Origin: Numida meleagris
Taxonomy: Eukaryota; Chordata; Aves; Galliformes; Numididae
DNA length: 64,000 bases
NCBI RefSeq assembly: GCF_002078875.1
Contig: NC_034409.1
Location: 67,508,450 to 67,572,449 of the forward strand
Reading direction: 5' to 3'
Under the pieces are notes generated by a model that was not told the origin of the DNA, made no database searches, and saw only the letters and a list, made by a program, of their open reading frames with translations. A program made the position numbers and the translations under genes. Of this stretch, positions 13,801 to 25,817 are shown piece by piece. The stretch's first letter is position 1, and each line of letters begins with the position of its first letter.

Positions 13801-14894
13801 TAGGTAAGGTCTGGGCATGTGGCAGTGCTTCATGATCAAAGGGATAAATAGTGAAATTTTAAGCCACAAAGCATCCTGACATAAGCTTCTGTCTGAGACT
13901 TTAAAAGCATTAGATTCTTTGGCTAAGTGTGGAGACAAGGGCGGATCAGCTTGTTACATGTAGGAGCTTCCTCACAGCTCTTTCTAGAAGCTGGCTGCTA
14001 ATTTCTAGCAAAACATGGCCCTTTGTTAGGGATAGAGCTGCTGTGGGAAACAACAAAAGCAAATCACTAAACTCCCTAGGAGGAGAAAGTTGATGAATAG
14101 TAGCAATTCCCATAGGCAGCTGCTGGTCACACAACATTTTCAAAGTTTCCTGCCCTGCAAAGATCAACGCAAATCTACAGCTTTCACCAAGTTTTCAGCT
14201 GGAATATGTATGTAAAATAATATTCACACAGTTGCAAGAAAGTATTAATTTACAACAAAAATCCATTTTATGCAGGAGAAAATACCAATACTTAGATATC
14301 ATTTTCTGGAGAAGATAAGTATCTGTGAAACTTCTGGAAAATTCTAAACAAAAGCAAAAACATTTATGTGAATGACTTCTTGTTTTGGAATAAAATCCTC
14401 TCTTTCACAGAGGAGAACATTATGCCAAACACTTAGACGATAATAATTGATTTTTCTTCTGCTTGCCACCTTCAGCTTTTATGTAGCCCTTGGGAATGAC
14501 TTCAGTCTCTTTAGGTTCCCCTTTAAAATAAACAATAAATTATTATAAATTATATTGATGTTTATTATATTAATATACTGTAATGACATAATTGTGCATG
14601 TATATTTTTGCATCTTATCTATTACCAATACAAACTAATATGAGCATCACCTTTCCTTTAGAGAGCTTCTCTCATGCTGGCTTTAGGATATTCCTGCTCC
14701 GCAGATGTCTGGAATTCTTCACCAATCTGCGTTTTAAGATACTAACTGCTGAGCTTGCAGCGATACAGAATTTTTGCTCAGTACAACCTTCAACGATCTC
14801 ACCATCTCTCAAACTGCTGCTCAAGCTCAGTAATAGCTATTTTAGGGAACTGGAAGTGTAAGAGGATATACAGCTTGGATGAGGAAAGGAGAAG

Positions 14895-14918
14895 TGTATA
14901 TATATATGATATATATAT
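14895..14918. repeat. TA-rich microsatellite, interrupted
   Basis: Two short TA arrays are separated by TG, about 0.7 kb upstream of exon 2. It is simple sequence and probably length-variable. Confidence 0.8.
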
Positions 14919-15593
14919 CTCAAACTGAGATGACTCAAGTTAGTCTTGAGGCAGGCACTCCAGGCAAGTTCTAACATTGCTGTGAAAGTAGTACAAGGAT
15001 ACTTAATAACTAAACAGAGATGCCAAATTTTTCCATGCTCAAGCTATATAACTATGGGGTTTTATATAAGACCCACTGTTCGCAGCTAAGTTTGGGTTCT
15101 GAGATTCAATTTTCAAAGGTGCTTCTCTGAGTTCTCTTTGTGGTGGAGAGCCTACATTTTTATTAATTAGAATTGATTGAAAAGAATGGACTATCTTCTG
15201 CTAAATCTTTTTTATTTCTGTGCCATTCAAAAATAAATGGAGGGTTTAATTTTTAACTATCTACTTTTAAGATTTTCTAAAAAAAAAAAAAAAGATCAGG
15301 ATTGCTGGCTCTTTAATTAAAAACTAAAAATTAAATAATTAGGAATCTTCTAGATTAGAATCTGAATTTCTAGGTCTGCGTGCTTTCTAACTTCTCTGTT
15401 AGTATCTGTTATCTGATGTGCAGTGCGGTCACCCACAGCACATGATATTGATAGGAAAACAAATGGCTTGCTCTCTAGCACTCAGGAGCTGTGGGAACTC
15501 AGGTGCTTGGGCTATCAGTTAAAGATGGGCTTTAGAGATGGCTGCTGGAGCTATAACTCATGCATCTCTTTCTCTTTTTGTTGCCTTTTCTAG

Positions 15594-15738
15594 GAAGCTG
15601 CTGGAAGACTGCTGCGACCCTGGGCAGCTCTTTGCGATGACAAAATTGAACTCCCCAATGGGAAAGAACCTCTGGTTTGATGGGGAATTTTTGTATTCTT
15701 TCACCATTGACAATACAACTTACTCTCTATTCCCACAG
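15594..15738 (+). CDS. ST8SIA1: ST8SIA1 internal coding exon 2 (start of lumenal catalytic region)
   Basis: This 145-bp exon runs from the TAG acceptor at 15591-15593 to CAG|gttagt. Its first base completes an arginine codon begun in the previous exon, followed by 48 full codons. The peptide includes EDCCDP, LFAMTK, NSPMGK, FDGEFLYSFTID and YSLFPQ, which match the segment just before sialylmotif L in vertebrate GD3 synthase. ST8SIA1 is a type II Golgi membrane enzyme that transfers sialic acid from CMP-Neu5Ac in alpha-2,8 linkage to ganglioside GM3, giving GD3, the entry to the b-series gangliosides. The sequence DNTTYS contains an N-glycosylation sequon (Asn-Thr-Thr) where the mammalian protein has Asn-Ser-Thr. 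The ATG at 15538 is intronic and is not the start codon. Enters in phase 2, leaves in phase 0. Paralogues such as ST8SIA5 fit less well by recall; no alignment was run. Confidence 0.95.
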
Positions 15739-16025
15739 GTTAGTCACATTTTTCTTCTCTCTTTCACTATTGATATATTAATATACTAAATGGTAACATG
15801 GTACAAGTGAATGTAAATTAGCTAAACATTCGTCAATAAATACTCTATCTTCATTTCTTAAATCAAGACAGCTTTTTTACTTCTGCATTCTGAAAATTAC
15901 AAAATAGCAGTATGTGTATTAATATTCCCCTGGCCACTTTCCAGTTGTGCAAATATATGCAAGTGATGAGATAGGGCCACCTGTCATGATTTTGAAAATG
16001 GTGATAAGTTCTGACTATTTTTAGA

Positions 16026-16063
16026 GTGTGATTTCTGTGTTTCTGTGTGATTTCTGTGTTTCT
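16026..16063. repeat. Perfect 19-bp tandem duplication
   Basis: The unit gtgtgatttctgtgtttct occurs twice back to back with no mismatch (16026-16044 and 16045-16063), about 290 bp inside intron 2. The perfect identity points to a recent duplication by slippage. Confidence 0.95.
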
Positions 16064-19000
16064 AGCAGCGATCACACTCCTGAACTGGGGTTTCAAACTG
16101 TGACAGGCAGAAACCCTCATGGACTGAGGGTCTTGCATAACTGTGTGTCCCAAGCAGCTGGCGCTATAAATGAAGCATCAAACCTGGCAAGACTGGTGCT
16201 GATGCTGTGTGAGCTGGCATGGCTATGGGGCTCACAGGGTGAATCCTGAGGAAAAACTGCTCCTGTAACGCTTAGAGATCTGCCAGTGTCATTGGCATAC
16301 ATATTCAATTTTTCTTCTTAAGCTGTTTGAAAGGGGAGCTTCTGGCCCGTGTTTGGATCCAAGTTCAGATTAGATTGGTTCCACTGATGTCAGTGGATTT
16401 GCTGCCACGTAGCCTGGCTGAGTTTATCTGGGTTGAATGAAAAAGGAGAGGTATGTGTAGACCTAAATTTTCATCTCAATTGCTATGATGCTGATTATTT
16501 GGAGTAACTCTGTTTACCTTTCAATTTCTTATCTAGGATTGATCCCCTTTAGATCAGTCTAGCTAGGATGTGGAGACAGCTTGTGTGAAGGTGTGCAGGT
16601 TACCTCCAAATTAATGAAGTTTATTGATGGCATACAGTGTAAGCACAATAACAGAAGCTGACAACATGACTTGGCTGACTCTCATTGTGCTTTGAATACT
16701 GGAAATTGTTATTGTTCAGCGAGTTGCTTGTATTTTTAGTTATGTATTAACTAATGTGAAATGAGTTTATGATATTGACATGGAATGTGGGAGGAGGTAT
16801 TTTTTTTGTGGCTATAGGTTTAAAGAAAGCCAAACATCTTGACACATTAGTTGGTTAACAAGTTATTTTGATTTCTTAGATTAAAGGTATAGCTATTTCT
16901 TAAGTCTTGCAGTTAATCTGGAGTCATTCACACCAGGTTTTTCGTTTGTTACTGTTTCATCTATATTTGTAGAAGAATTTTGGCTTGTTAAACTCATGCT
17001 GTAAATAAACATCAATAAGTAGTGGTTTTTATTTTTTATTTCTAACAGTTTTCAGTTCTCAACAAAGGAATTATGACTTTGAATTAATTTATTTTAGCGG
17101 AGAAGGAGTGAGGAAGAACTAAGGTATACGGAAAAGTGATCAGAACTGCCACTTCTTCTGTTAAACAGAGAAACAGAGTGCTGCTGTGTCTTGTTCAGGT
17201 TACCACCACTTTAATATCACTGCACTGTGCCTGTTGCAGTGAACCAGGTAATGGACCTGTACCTCCATGCACTCAACATTCCTTAGGTCTATTCCACAGC
17301 TGTTGGTCCCTGCAAGCTGAATAAACAAGTAAATGTCTGATGTGTAGAGAGTGCTTTCCCTGTTGTACGGCTAGGAAGAGGCAGTCCTGCTGGAGTGGGT
17401 TTCTATCCCTGCCTTTGAGGCTTGTAGAAGGCTTATCGTGTGCCCCAGAGTAGCAGCTGTAAGTCTTTTTTTGATGATTGTTAATGATTTGTTGCTACAG
17501 CATTGCTCTGTTTCTTGAAGAAAGGTAAAATCCTTGGTAGAGGAAACTTTATACCTTGCAGACGTTGACAGCAACCACTTAAAATATGTATAACCATTTT
17601 AGTGTTCAGAAGGCCCTGTCTGGGCTGGTATAGAGAGGTCATTGTGTTTTGTGCTGGATTTGAGATTTCACATTTGGTTTTGTTGGGATTAAACTCAGAC
17701 ACAGTGGTATCCTACATCCTATGTAGGATATATTTCCATATCCACAGAAAATTACGGAGTACTGGATGGGCTCTTTCAGAGAGGTAAGTGCTGGGTAGAG
17801 AGGAATCATGACCTCAGGAAGTCCAGCAGTTTCCAGGCTCCCAAGCTCTGTTCCCCAAGATTTCCAGTTGGCCAGATTGAGAGTAAGGACTCTGAGGAGG
17901 TCTGAAAAGACAAAAACTGAGGAACAGCATGAGTTGAGACTTCAGGGTCTCTGGTAAGCTTGAACTTGCCCAATGGGCTGCACAGGGGCTGGCATGGTAC
18001 TGCTGATGGGAAAGCTGGTAGGTTATGATGCTCTAACTTCAAAGCAGTGCTAGGAAGCAGCTATAGGACTAATTATAAAAATGCTGTTCTTTTAAGAGTT
18101 GACAGCTGATTTCTGTGAAATGCTACTCACTGCTACTCCTTCTTTTCTTGCAAATGCCCCTCCCCATGACTTGATACATTATCCCAAGGTATTTTGCCTG
18201 CAGGAATTTTGTAAACGTTTATCAGATGATTTCCAACTAAGCTTAAAAGCTTATAAACATTTATTTGCAGTAAATTCTTAAGGTTTTTTTCTACCTCTCT
18301 TTGTTTCAAGAAAAATACTAGACTAAATTTTTCAGGCCTCTACTTTGAAGAATGGTTTCTGTTAGCTTACTAGCAACAGGCGAGCAATTTTTGTGAAGAT
18401 TAATATTCCTTTCAAACATATTCAGAAGCACAAAATATGGGTAATATTCTGAAATGCTCAGGGGAGGTAACAGGAATGTAAAGGGTCACAGCTATGATGA
18501 TATAATCAAAAAAATATTTCCTCCAAAATAAGAGGAAAGAGACTCTACCCCTGTCATTCTGCTGAGTTTAAGCCTTTCTGTGCTTGCGGAAGATTTCTCA
18601 GTCCTTAACCAGTTATTAACTTACAGGATGAAGTAACACAAAACTAAATAGGAAATGTGTTCTGTTTGATGGGACAGAATAAGCTGGCTATGCATCAGTG
18701 GAGACTTACAGAACAACAAGTATCTCAGAACTTAGTATGCAAAGTGTTGCTTACTTTTGAATGTGAACAATACAGAATAGAATATTTGTCACCTGAGTAA
18801 TCCATGCAGATAAAGTTCTTACAGCTGGTTCAACACTTTCTGATGGATTGCTTTTCCTCTAAAAAATGCTGTTTCATTGGAATATAAAGTTGGTATTGGT
18901 TCAATGATTTTTTCAAATTTTCTTTGAAGTGAAAAGATTAAAAGGTTTTGGTAGTGTTACAATATTTCATTTTATCATTTTTAGAATATAATATTTCAAA

Positions 19001-19805
19001 TGTTTTTTTGTTTTTAATTTGGTCCATTGCTAGCTTTTTCCTATCTAGATATTGTTTGATTGTAATTGTACTTCTGCTTCCTCTCCCCCTCTTTATGTCG
19101 TTTTTTCCCCTGATTTCTAGAGTGAAAGTGTTTTTTTTTTCTTTAAAACAAACAAACACAGAAACATTATGCAGACTGCAACAACTTTCCTGTACTGAAA
19201 AGAAAATGCTAATTGCTCGTTGTCAGTACCCCACAGTGAGGAGGAAGAGGCATAAGATGTGGCTGATCACAGAGCATAGGGTGCAGTGAGGGTGAAGACA
19301 TCATCTACATCTGATCTCTCAAAACATATTAAGGCGTTGTTGCCTGGAGCTGTTGGATAGTATGATGTGAATTCAATTAAAGGCAGACATTTAATGACAA
19401 CAGCTTTATTGTATTGCTTGCTGTGATCTATGGCATTATTTCACAGTCTTAGGAGACAAAAAAGCATGGAGGCTGTATATTACCGTAGGTATGTATTTAA
19501 TATTAACAGAGGGAGGTTATCTTACTGTGTACCTACAGTACCTACATCTAAATCATTTCAAGTAGGCCTGAATCTTTAGTATTAGCTATGTAATGATGGT
19601 AATTTTGGTAAGTAGCTGAGGCACTGAAGGGTCAGGGATACAGAGGGCTCTATTGCAGGTGGGATCAGTAGCACAGCTGGATAAACATCTGATCAGCCAG
19701 GCTTTTATGTCTCAGGTTGACTAACAAAAGCCACGAGTGACTTGCAAATGTGCTCCTCCCCACTGTAGTCCAAATATTCTTCAGGAAATTGAACTGTGTG
19801 GTGTT

Positions 19806-19837
19806 AAGTTCTGTCCACGGAAGCATGGACAGAACTT
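19806..19837. repeat. Perfect 12-bp inverted repeat with 8-nt loop
   Basis: The arms aagttctgtcca (19806-19817) and tggacagaactt (19826-19837) are exact reverse complements around an 8-nt centre. Transcribed in the ST8SIA1 pre-mRNA, this could fold as a 12-bp hairpin. It is too short for a typical microRNA precursor. It lies in a patch that is richer in CpG than the surrounding intron. Confidence 0.95.
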
Positions 19838-20219
19838 GCATAGAAGCTTACTTGTGGCTCTTCGGCCTGGAGGTTCGGTTGTGAAGCTCTGGTCCGATTG
19901 CATTGCACCGAGGCATAATGGAAGGTATAACTAGCATTTTCCACCCATCATTATCTGTCTAAAATAGGAGAAACCAGCCTTCCGTGTATTCCCTGCAGTA
20001 ATTTTTAGATGCTGTGCATGAACGTGATTATAACCACAGGAGTAGCTTGTATGCAACTCAAAGCCAGGTGAGAGGAAAGTGAAATAGCAGCAATCAACTT
20101 TTAAGTTAGTGAAGAATACAAGCTCATTTCAAACATTTGCTGAAAGAGTTTTGCACCCCTTGCTGTTTTTTTTTATTCCCCAGAATTTGAAAACAGAATT
20201 TCAAGATCATCTTTACTAT

Positions 20220-20238
20220 GGGGGAGGGGGGGGACGGG
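20220..20238 (+). other. G-run cluster, possible G-quadruplex
   Basis: The + strand has five G, then eight G, then three G, separated by A and AC. The eight-G run can supply two G3 tracts, so an intramolecular four-tract quadruplex is possible on the sense strand and in the pre-mRNA. Folding is inferred only. Confidence 0.55.
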
Positions 20239-22072
20239 ACTCTTTCCACTATTCAACTGTTTTTGCAAGTATTAGGTTTTTGTTGCTGTCAAAAGCTTAT
20301 AGCATGATTTTGAGTAGAACTGAGATGAATTTCCAAAGTCTATTCTTCCAAAAATGTTAAAAAGACATTTAAATCAAGTGGAATTATTTCCTCTTCTATG
20401 CAAGTTATTATTCTGAAGGAGAGAGAATAGATTTTGAAAGAAATTTCAGAAGTTAAACTTCATTTTTTTTCATTTGAAAAAATAACTCATTGAATTGTAT
20501 TTCACGTGTAGCAATTAGATATATTAGATACCAGTAAATTAGTTCAAATTAGTGTAATGATTTTTCACCTGCTCCAAACTCTTTCTAAAGTTTTGTCTGC
20601 AAAATATTATCAGACAGAAGATGGCTGCTTGCAATGAGCTTCTTATGAATAATTATCTCAAATGACTGATGAAAAACCCAGAGGAAATGGATTTGAACCG
20701 CAAGTAAATTTGTGAAAGCTAGCAACTGTTTCTGGGTACCTTGTAAACAAGAGAAAAACATTATCTTTCGAATAATTAATTAAAGTTAAAATTCTTGTCC
20801 TTCAATGTAAAGGCAGGGAAAATGTTATTGCTTTACTTGTAGGCGCAGCATGGAGACATTCTCTGGCATTTTCTGGGTTATTTAGGTGAGTATTGTGTTC
20901 TGTAACATCTTAATGATTAGAATCCGTGGGTAATTTTGACTGATTTCAGACCAGAAGATAGACTTGATCCAAAAATTGTGTGTAAAATGGCAAACCACCC
21001 AAAGTGAAGGGTTTAGGATTTGATGGATTATGCTGTTGCCAGGAGGTTTGAAATTATTAACTTTCATGTTGACTTTGGAAGTTCTATGTTCTTCTGTTAA
21101 AAGTGCTCTGTTAATTTTTGCCAGCACTCTGACTTACTGAAGTAATTTTTTCTAAGTAATTAATTTCTTCTTGGAGAAATTGAAATACTGGATGTCATCT
21201 GTATCCTGATTTTTTTTTTTCCTTGATGTCCGGGCTAGGGGAATAAAGTGCCTGCGCACCTAATGACAACATTTTAGCAACCCTTATTTTCTCCCATTGA
21301 TTCTACTATCTAAGTGATACTTCTGTGACTTCTTTTGTGCTGCATTTAATTAGTTTCTGGGGGAAGTTCTTATTTCTGTCACTTTTCTCTTCTTTTTTCC
21401 CTAAGCATGCTGTGATGCAAGTAGTATTCTTGGTTGGGTCTATATATGTTTATTTAAAATAAAGTGTAATAAACATATATTGTTACAATCATGGAAAACA
21501 TACTGTATGTTAAAATGAGTAGAGGCGGTTATTTCTTGTAGAGTGACATTAGGAATGCAATTAAAAAGAGAACTTCTGAATTGCTGGCTTCTGAATAGCC
21601 TAAGCAACTGTGTTAGATAGTGCCTGTCATAACTAGAATATGAAATGCTAAATGTACAGACCTGACAAATTTTGATCTTTTAGATCATGTGTCTTCAGTA
21701 CTAGGTAGTCTCTGTAGCATCTGGGTAATTGAGATCAAAAATCTGTCTTAGTATTTAGTTAAGTGAAACCTGTACCCTCACTTTGATTACTGACTAATTA
21801 AGAACTGTGTAATTGGACCATTTTGTGCAGCCTGCTGGCAAAGCAGAGTTAGGGTAGCATCTGTTGTATCTGGTCGGTTAAGTAAAAGCTAAGGTCCATT
21901 TGAAAATACTCCATACAGACAAAGTGCAAACATGCCCAATGGTGAAAATCAAAGTTATGCTAAAACGTCTGTGAGATGGAATGTACATTGTTTGAGAGGA
22001 TGTGCAGTGGGCTCTGATGTTTAATCTGTTGCTGCTGATCACCAGATGTGTGCTTTGGTCACTCTCTGCTTG

Positions 22073-22117
22073 CCAAAATGAGTTTGGCCAAAATGAGTTT
22101 GGTCAAAATGTGTTCAG
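22073..22117. repeat. 15-bp tandem repeat, three units
   Basis: The unit ccaaaatgagtttgg occurs twice exactly (22073-22087 and 22088-22102), followed by a diverged third copy (22103-22117). It produces a repetitive peptide in one frame, but nothing supports coding. Confidence 0.9.
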
Positions 22118-23763
22118 CCAGACTGACTTATCTGCCTGGAGTTTATCTGCACATACGGAGCTGGTTTTATCTCAGTCAGTGTCTCTTTATGTATTTGCAC
22201 TGACTTTTCCAAATGTAGCAAATGGAGGGGAAAGGGAGAAGGAGATCTAGCTGCAAAGTGTCAGATGGCCCAAAGGCAAAGGAAAGGGAGGAGCCACCTT
22301 AGCTCAGCGTTTCTGTTTCAGTCTGAAGTGGCAGAGTGTCAGTCACTTTCTGTCCTAGGTAACAGAGAGGCTGATCCAAGCACGATGCCTCTTTAGCGAA
22401 CTGACCCTCAGGTGTTCAAAAAAACACAGATCAGTCCTGTTATGCAAAAACACCAGTGCTTCTGCGTTAAGGTTTGCAAATCCCAAAGTAAGTACACGGA
22501 AGCAAGTTACTACTCATCAGTTTAATAGAGAGGTGCTTTCGTCACCGGGGACTTGGTACAAAGTCCTCAGTGCTGGTGGCAGCTGGCTGGCAGTAAATCT
22601 GCATCACCCCTTAGTACCATGGCCATATATGTAACACTGGGAGACAATAAAACATCCCATATCAGGATGAGCAAGGTCATTCACAGAAAGCAAGGATATT
22701 TAGTTACAGCAGCAGAGCAGTTTATCTCACAAACAAGTTTCTTCTAGCTACATGCAGAAGCTAGAAAGTGGTTTACTTGTGTTCCCAAGATAACATGCAC
22801 CCTTTCTCACCAGCCAATCACTTGTTCAGGCCACGATCGGTATTTTTCCATACAAAATTCAATTGCTGTTTGGGATTTTAGGGAGATGAGGGTGTGGTAG
22901 AGCAAATGTGGCTCACCTTCTGCATTGTAATGGATGCTGAGCAGCACTTAAAATAGCATAACAACCAGTGGGATTGCTGTGGAGCCCACTTCAGACAGAA
23001 GAGACATGGGGTACTTTCAAGAGGATACTTCAGCCATGAGAATGTTTCAGCTCTGAGTGACTTTCTATTTGCAAAACGCTTGGAGTAGCACAGCTGGTTT
23101 ATTAATTGCCATTAGTACTCGGGCTGTATGGTTGCTGACTGGTAGATGCAGGTGAAGAGGTCATGCCAGAGCTGGGTGACGTGGGCATGGCTGAGTGCGT
23201 GGGGCTTCCCCAGAGAGGGCCCTGTGGAGTCTCACTGTCAGAGGTAGGCAGGCTGTGGGGGCAGAGCATGCTAGTGCATGTTTCTACTCATTAGCTGCAC
23301 AACTGAACTTTTCTAACTCAAGTGAAATTTTTTACTGTAACTAGAAGACACAGTTATGGAGAAAGCCATATTATACTGTGGGACTGTAAAAGACAGATCA
23401 AAAAAGACTGTTCTGAACCTAAAGAAGAGGAGGGCAGCGTGGGCTAGAAGGATCAGAGAGGCTGTACTGGTGCCATGGGAATTTTGCAGACTTTTTTTGG
23501 TTAATGTTGACCTGTTTTACAGGGACATAAATTTGCTGCTTCAAAAGCTAGAAATGTCGTAAGTGGAGGAACAATTAAAGGAAGTAGTCACAGATGGGAA
23601 GCTATAGGAACAGTGAACTTCCTGTGGCTACCAGTAATTACAAGACATATGATCTGCCATGCTGAGGGTATGATAATACAAATCAGAGTTAGTTCTAGCC
23701 AGCCCAAAGGCAAAACAGTTATGTTTGTTTTGTTTGGTTCATTGTAGCTTTGTATAATTGATG

Positions 23764-23826
23764 AGAATCATAGAATGGTGTGGGTTGGAAGGGACCTCAA
23801 GGATCATCAAGTTCCAACCCCCCTGC
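23764..23826 (-). mobile_element. CR1 LINE 3'-end fragment
   Basis: About 63 bp match the reverse complement of the CR1 3' terminus: gaatcatagaatggt, then ggttggaagggacct, then gttccaaccccc. CR1 elements are usually cut short at the 5' end, so tiny 3' pieces are expected. The element is on the minus strand. It is followed by an AT-rich stretch with no further CR1 homology. Confidence 0.88.
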
Positions 23827-25817
23827 CACAGAAGATAAAAGAAAATTCTTTTTTTTGAACTCATTTATATACAAATATTTCTGCCCATAGGGCAATTAAA
23901 CCTTTTCTGGAAGCCAGTGTTTAAGCCTTGAGTAAAATTTATCCTTTATATCCTGGCCACCTGCTAGTCTTGCTAATTATTTATAACTTTTAGTATTGAA
24001 TTGTCATGTTTGGTCTATAAACTTCTTGAAGTGTATGTGGCTGTATATATCAATTATTCAGTGATTATATTGTGTTATATAAATTTGCTGTATTCAGTAG
24101 TTAGCTTTTTGGGGGGTTTAAATACTTCTGAAACAGACTTAAAATCAGTTCTGGGCTGAGGCTTAGGTTTGGTTCCTTTTCATGCTTGGTGTTTACTACC
24201 TGGCAGAACCCTGAGTAGGAACTGATGGAACATTACATATTTCTGTTTTTCATGTGGTTGTTTTTACATGAGTCACATCAAAAATAAAAAAAAAAAAAGA
24301 AAAATTGTGCTGGAGTGGGTTATCAGATGATATTCAGGAAGCATTTCACCCAAAGCAAGGATATGTAGTGCCCCTGTTCCTCTAACTGTTTCTAAATATG
24401 GGTGGAAGAGCAACTTCAAGTCTGTGGGCTTGAAGAAAATCAGGGAAGGTTACGTTACTACAGAAGCTATTAAAAAGGAGTAGCACATTTGCAGATCTTG
24501 TAGGAGGATTATATAGTGACTTGCAAAGGAACCTTTGTGTCTTCTTGTGGGTGAGTGTGAGAGTGAGTGGGTCTTAGGGGTGAGTGTAAGCCTAGCTTTA
24601 CATTTAATGAGAAATCCACTGCATTACAGTTTAGGAATTGACTTATGTAGCCGGACATGATTGATTTAGAGTCTTTATAACCTGATATGATGTGGAGGTG
24701 AAGGGCGGTGGTTCTCTTCTGGAACAACTTTATTCATCTAAATGGCTCCCAGGAGGCAGGTATTGACTTCCAGATAGTGTTCCAGACACTGTGATGATCT
24801 TCATACTACAGAATGCGCCAGCAAAATCCTGTGACACTGGACATGCATATGAAGTAACATTTAGCTTACTGTTGTTCATATTAAGAATTCAGGATGCTTT
24901 TTCTTTTTTTTTTCCTCCTTCTTGATTAACAGAGCTTAGGCTTTTTCAGAGTCATTAGAAGAGATGATTTTGACAATGAAATCAGTGCTGCAAATTGTCC
25001 AATGGCCACTAAATACCAATCTGAGGTGATAATTTTGTGTGTGCTCGCTGAAGAGGTGGGCTATAGTGGCAAGATAATCAGCTGGCAGATCTTTAAGGAA
25101 GCTTTCCTCGGAGTTCTAGAGCTCTCCATCCCCAGCTGTACCAAGTCAGGAAAGGAAGGCAAGAGACTGTCATGGCTGAGCCAGGGACCTGCTGGTCAAG
25201 CTGGAGAACAAGAATAAAATGCACAGGCAGTGGAAGCAGGGAGAGCTACCGTGGGAAGAGTAAAAGGAAGCTGCTGGGCTGTGAAGAGATGAAGTCAGGA
25301 AAGCCAAGGCCCAAGTTGAACTAAACTTGACAAGAGGTGCCAAGAAGAACAAGAAAGGCTTCTACAGGTACCTCTTTCAGAGAAGGAAAGTCCAGGAGGG
25401 CGTACCCCCTAGTGAGTGACACAGCCTGGTAACAACAGGCAAGCAAAAGGCTGAGGTACTTAATAACTTTTTTGCCTCGGTCTTCTCTGTTATCTGCTTG
25501 TCTCACAGCCCTCAAATGTTTGGTAGAAGAGGAATGGGGAAGCTACATCCTTCCCACTGTGAGCGAAGATCAGGTTCTTTACCACCTGAGGAATCTGATC
25601 ATCCACAAGTCCATGGATTCCAATGAGATGCATCCCAGAGTCCTGAGGGAATTAGCTGATGCTTGTTGCCAAGCCACTCTTAATGATGTTTGAAAAGTTG
25701 TGTCAGTCAGATGAAGTCCCTGGTGACTGAAGAAAAAAAAAAAGCAATGTCACACCCATTTTTAAGAAGGGTAAAAAGGATGACCCTGGGTGCTACCAAC
25801 CTGTCAGTCTCACCTGT

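Larger units (their letters stand above)
1..15593 (+). other. ST8SIA1: ST8SIA1 intron 1, 3' part
   Basis: No coding exon could be supported here. The stretch ends in a strong acceptor: a pyrimidine-rich run (tctctttttgttgccttttc) followed by TAG at 15591-15593. It contains a 15-T run (813-827), a 30-T run (4151-4180), an A-rich tract (10731-10842), an imperfect 11-bp tandem repeat (3111-3150) and a TA-rich tract (14895-14918). I recognise no transposon in it. The open frames present (for example 118 codons on the minus strand at 9298-9654, 108 codons on the + strand at 9754-10080) have no family motif and no convincing splice context. The intron number assumes the five-coding-exon structure known for mammalian ST8SIA1. 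The exon 1 donor is outside the window. Confidence 0.85.

Noticed and set aside
15538..15593. ATG at 15538 as a translation start for the exon 2 reading frame
   Set aside because: It lies in the polypyrimidine region before a good acceptor; the homologous protein continues from an upstream exon.
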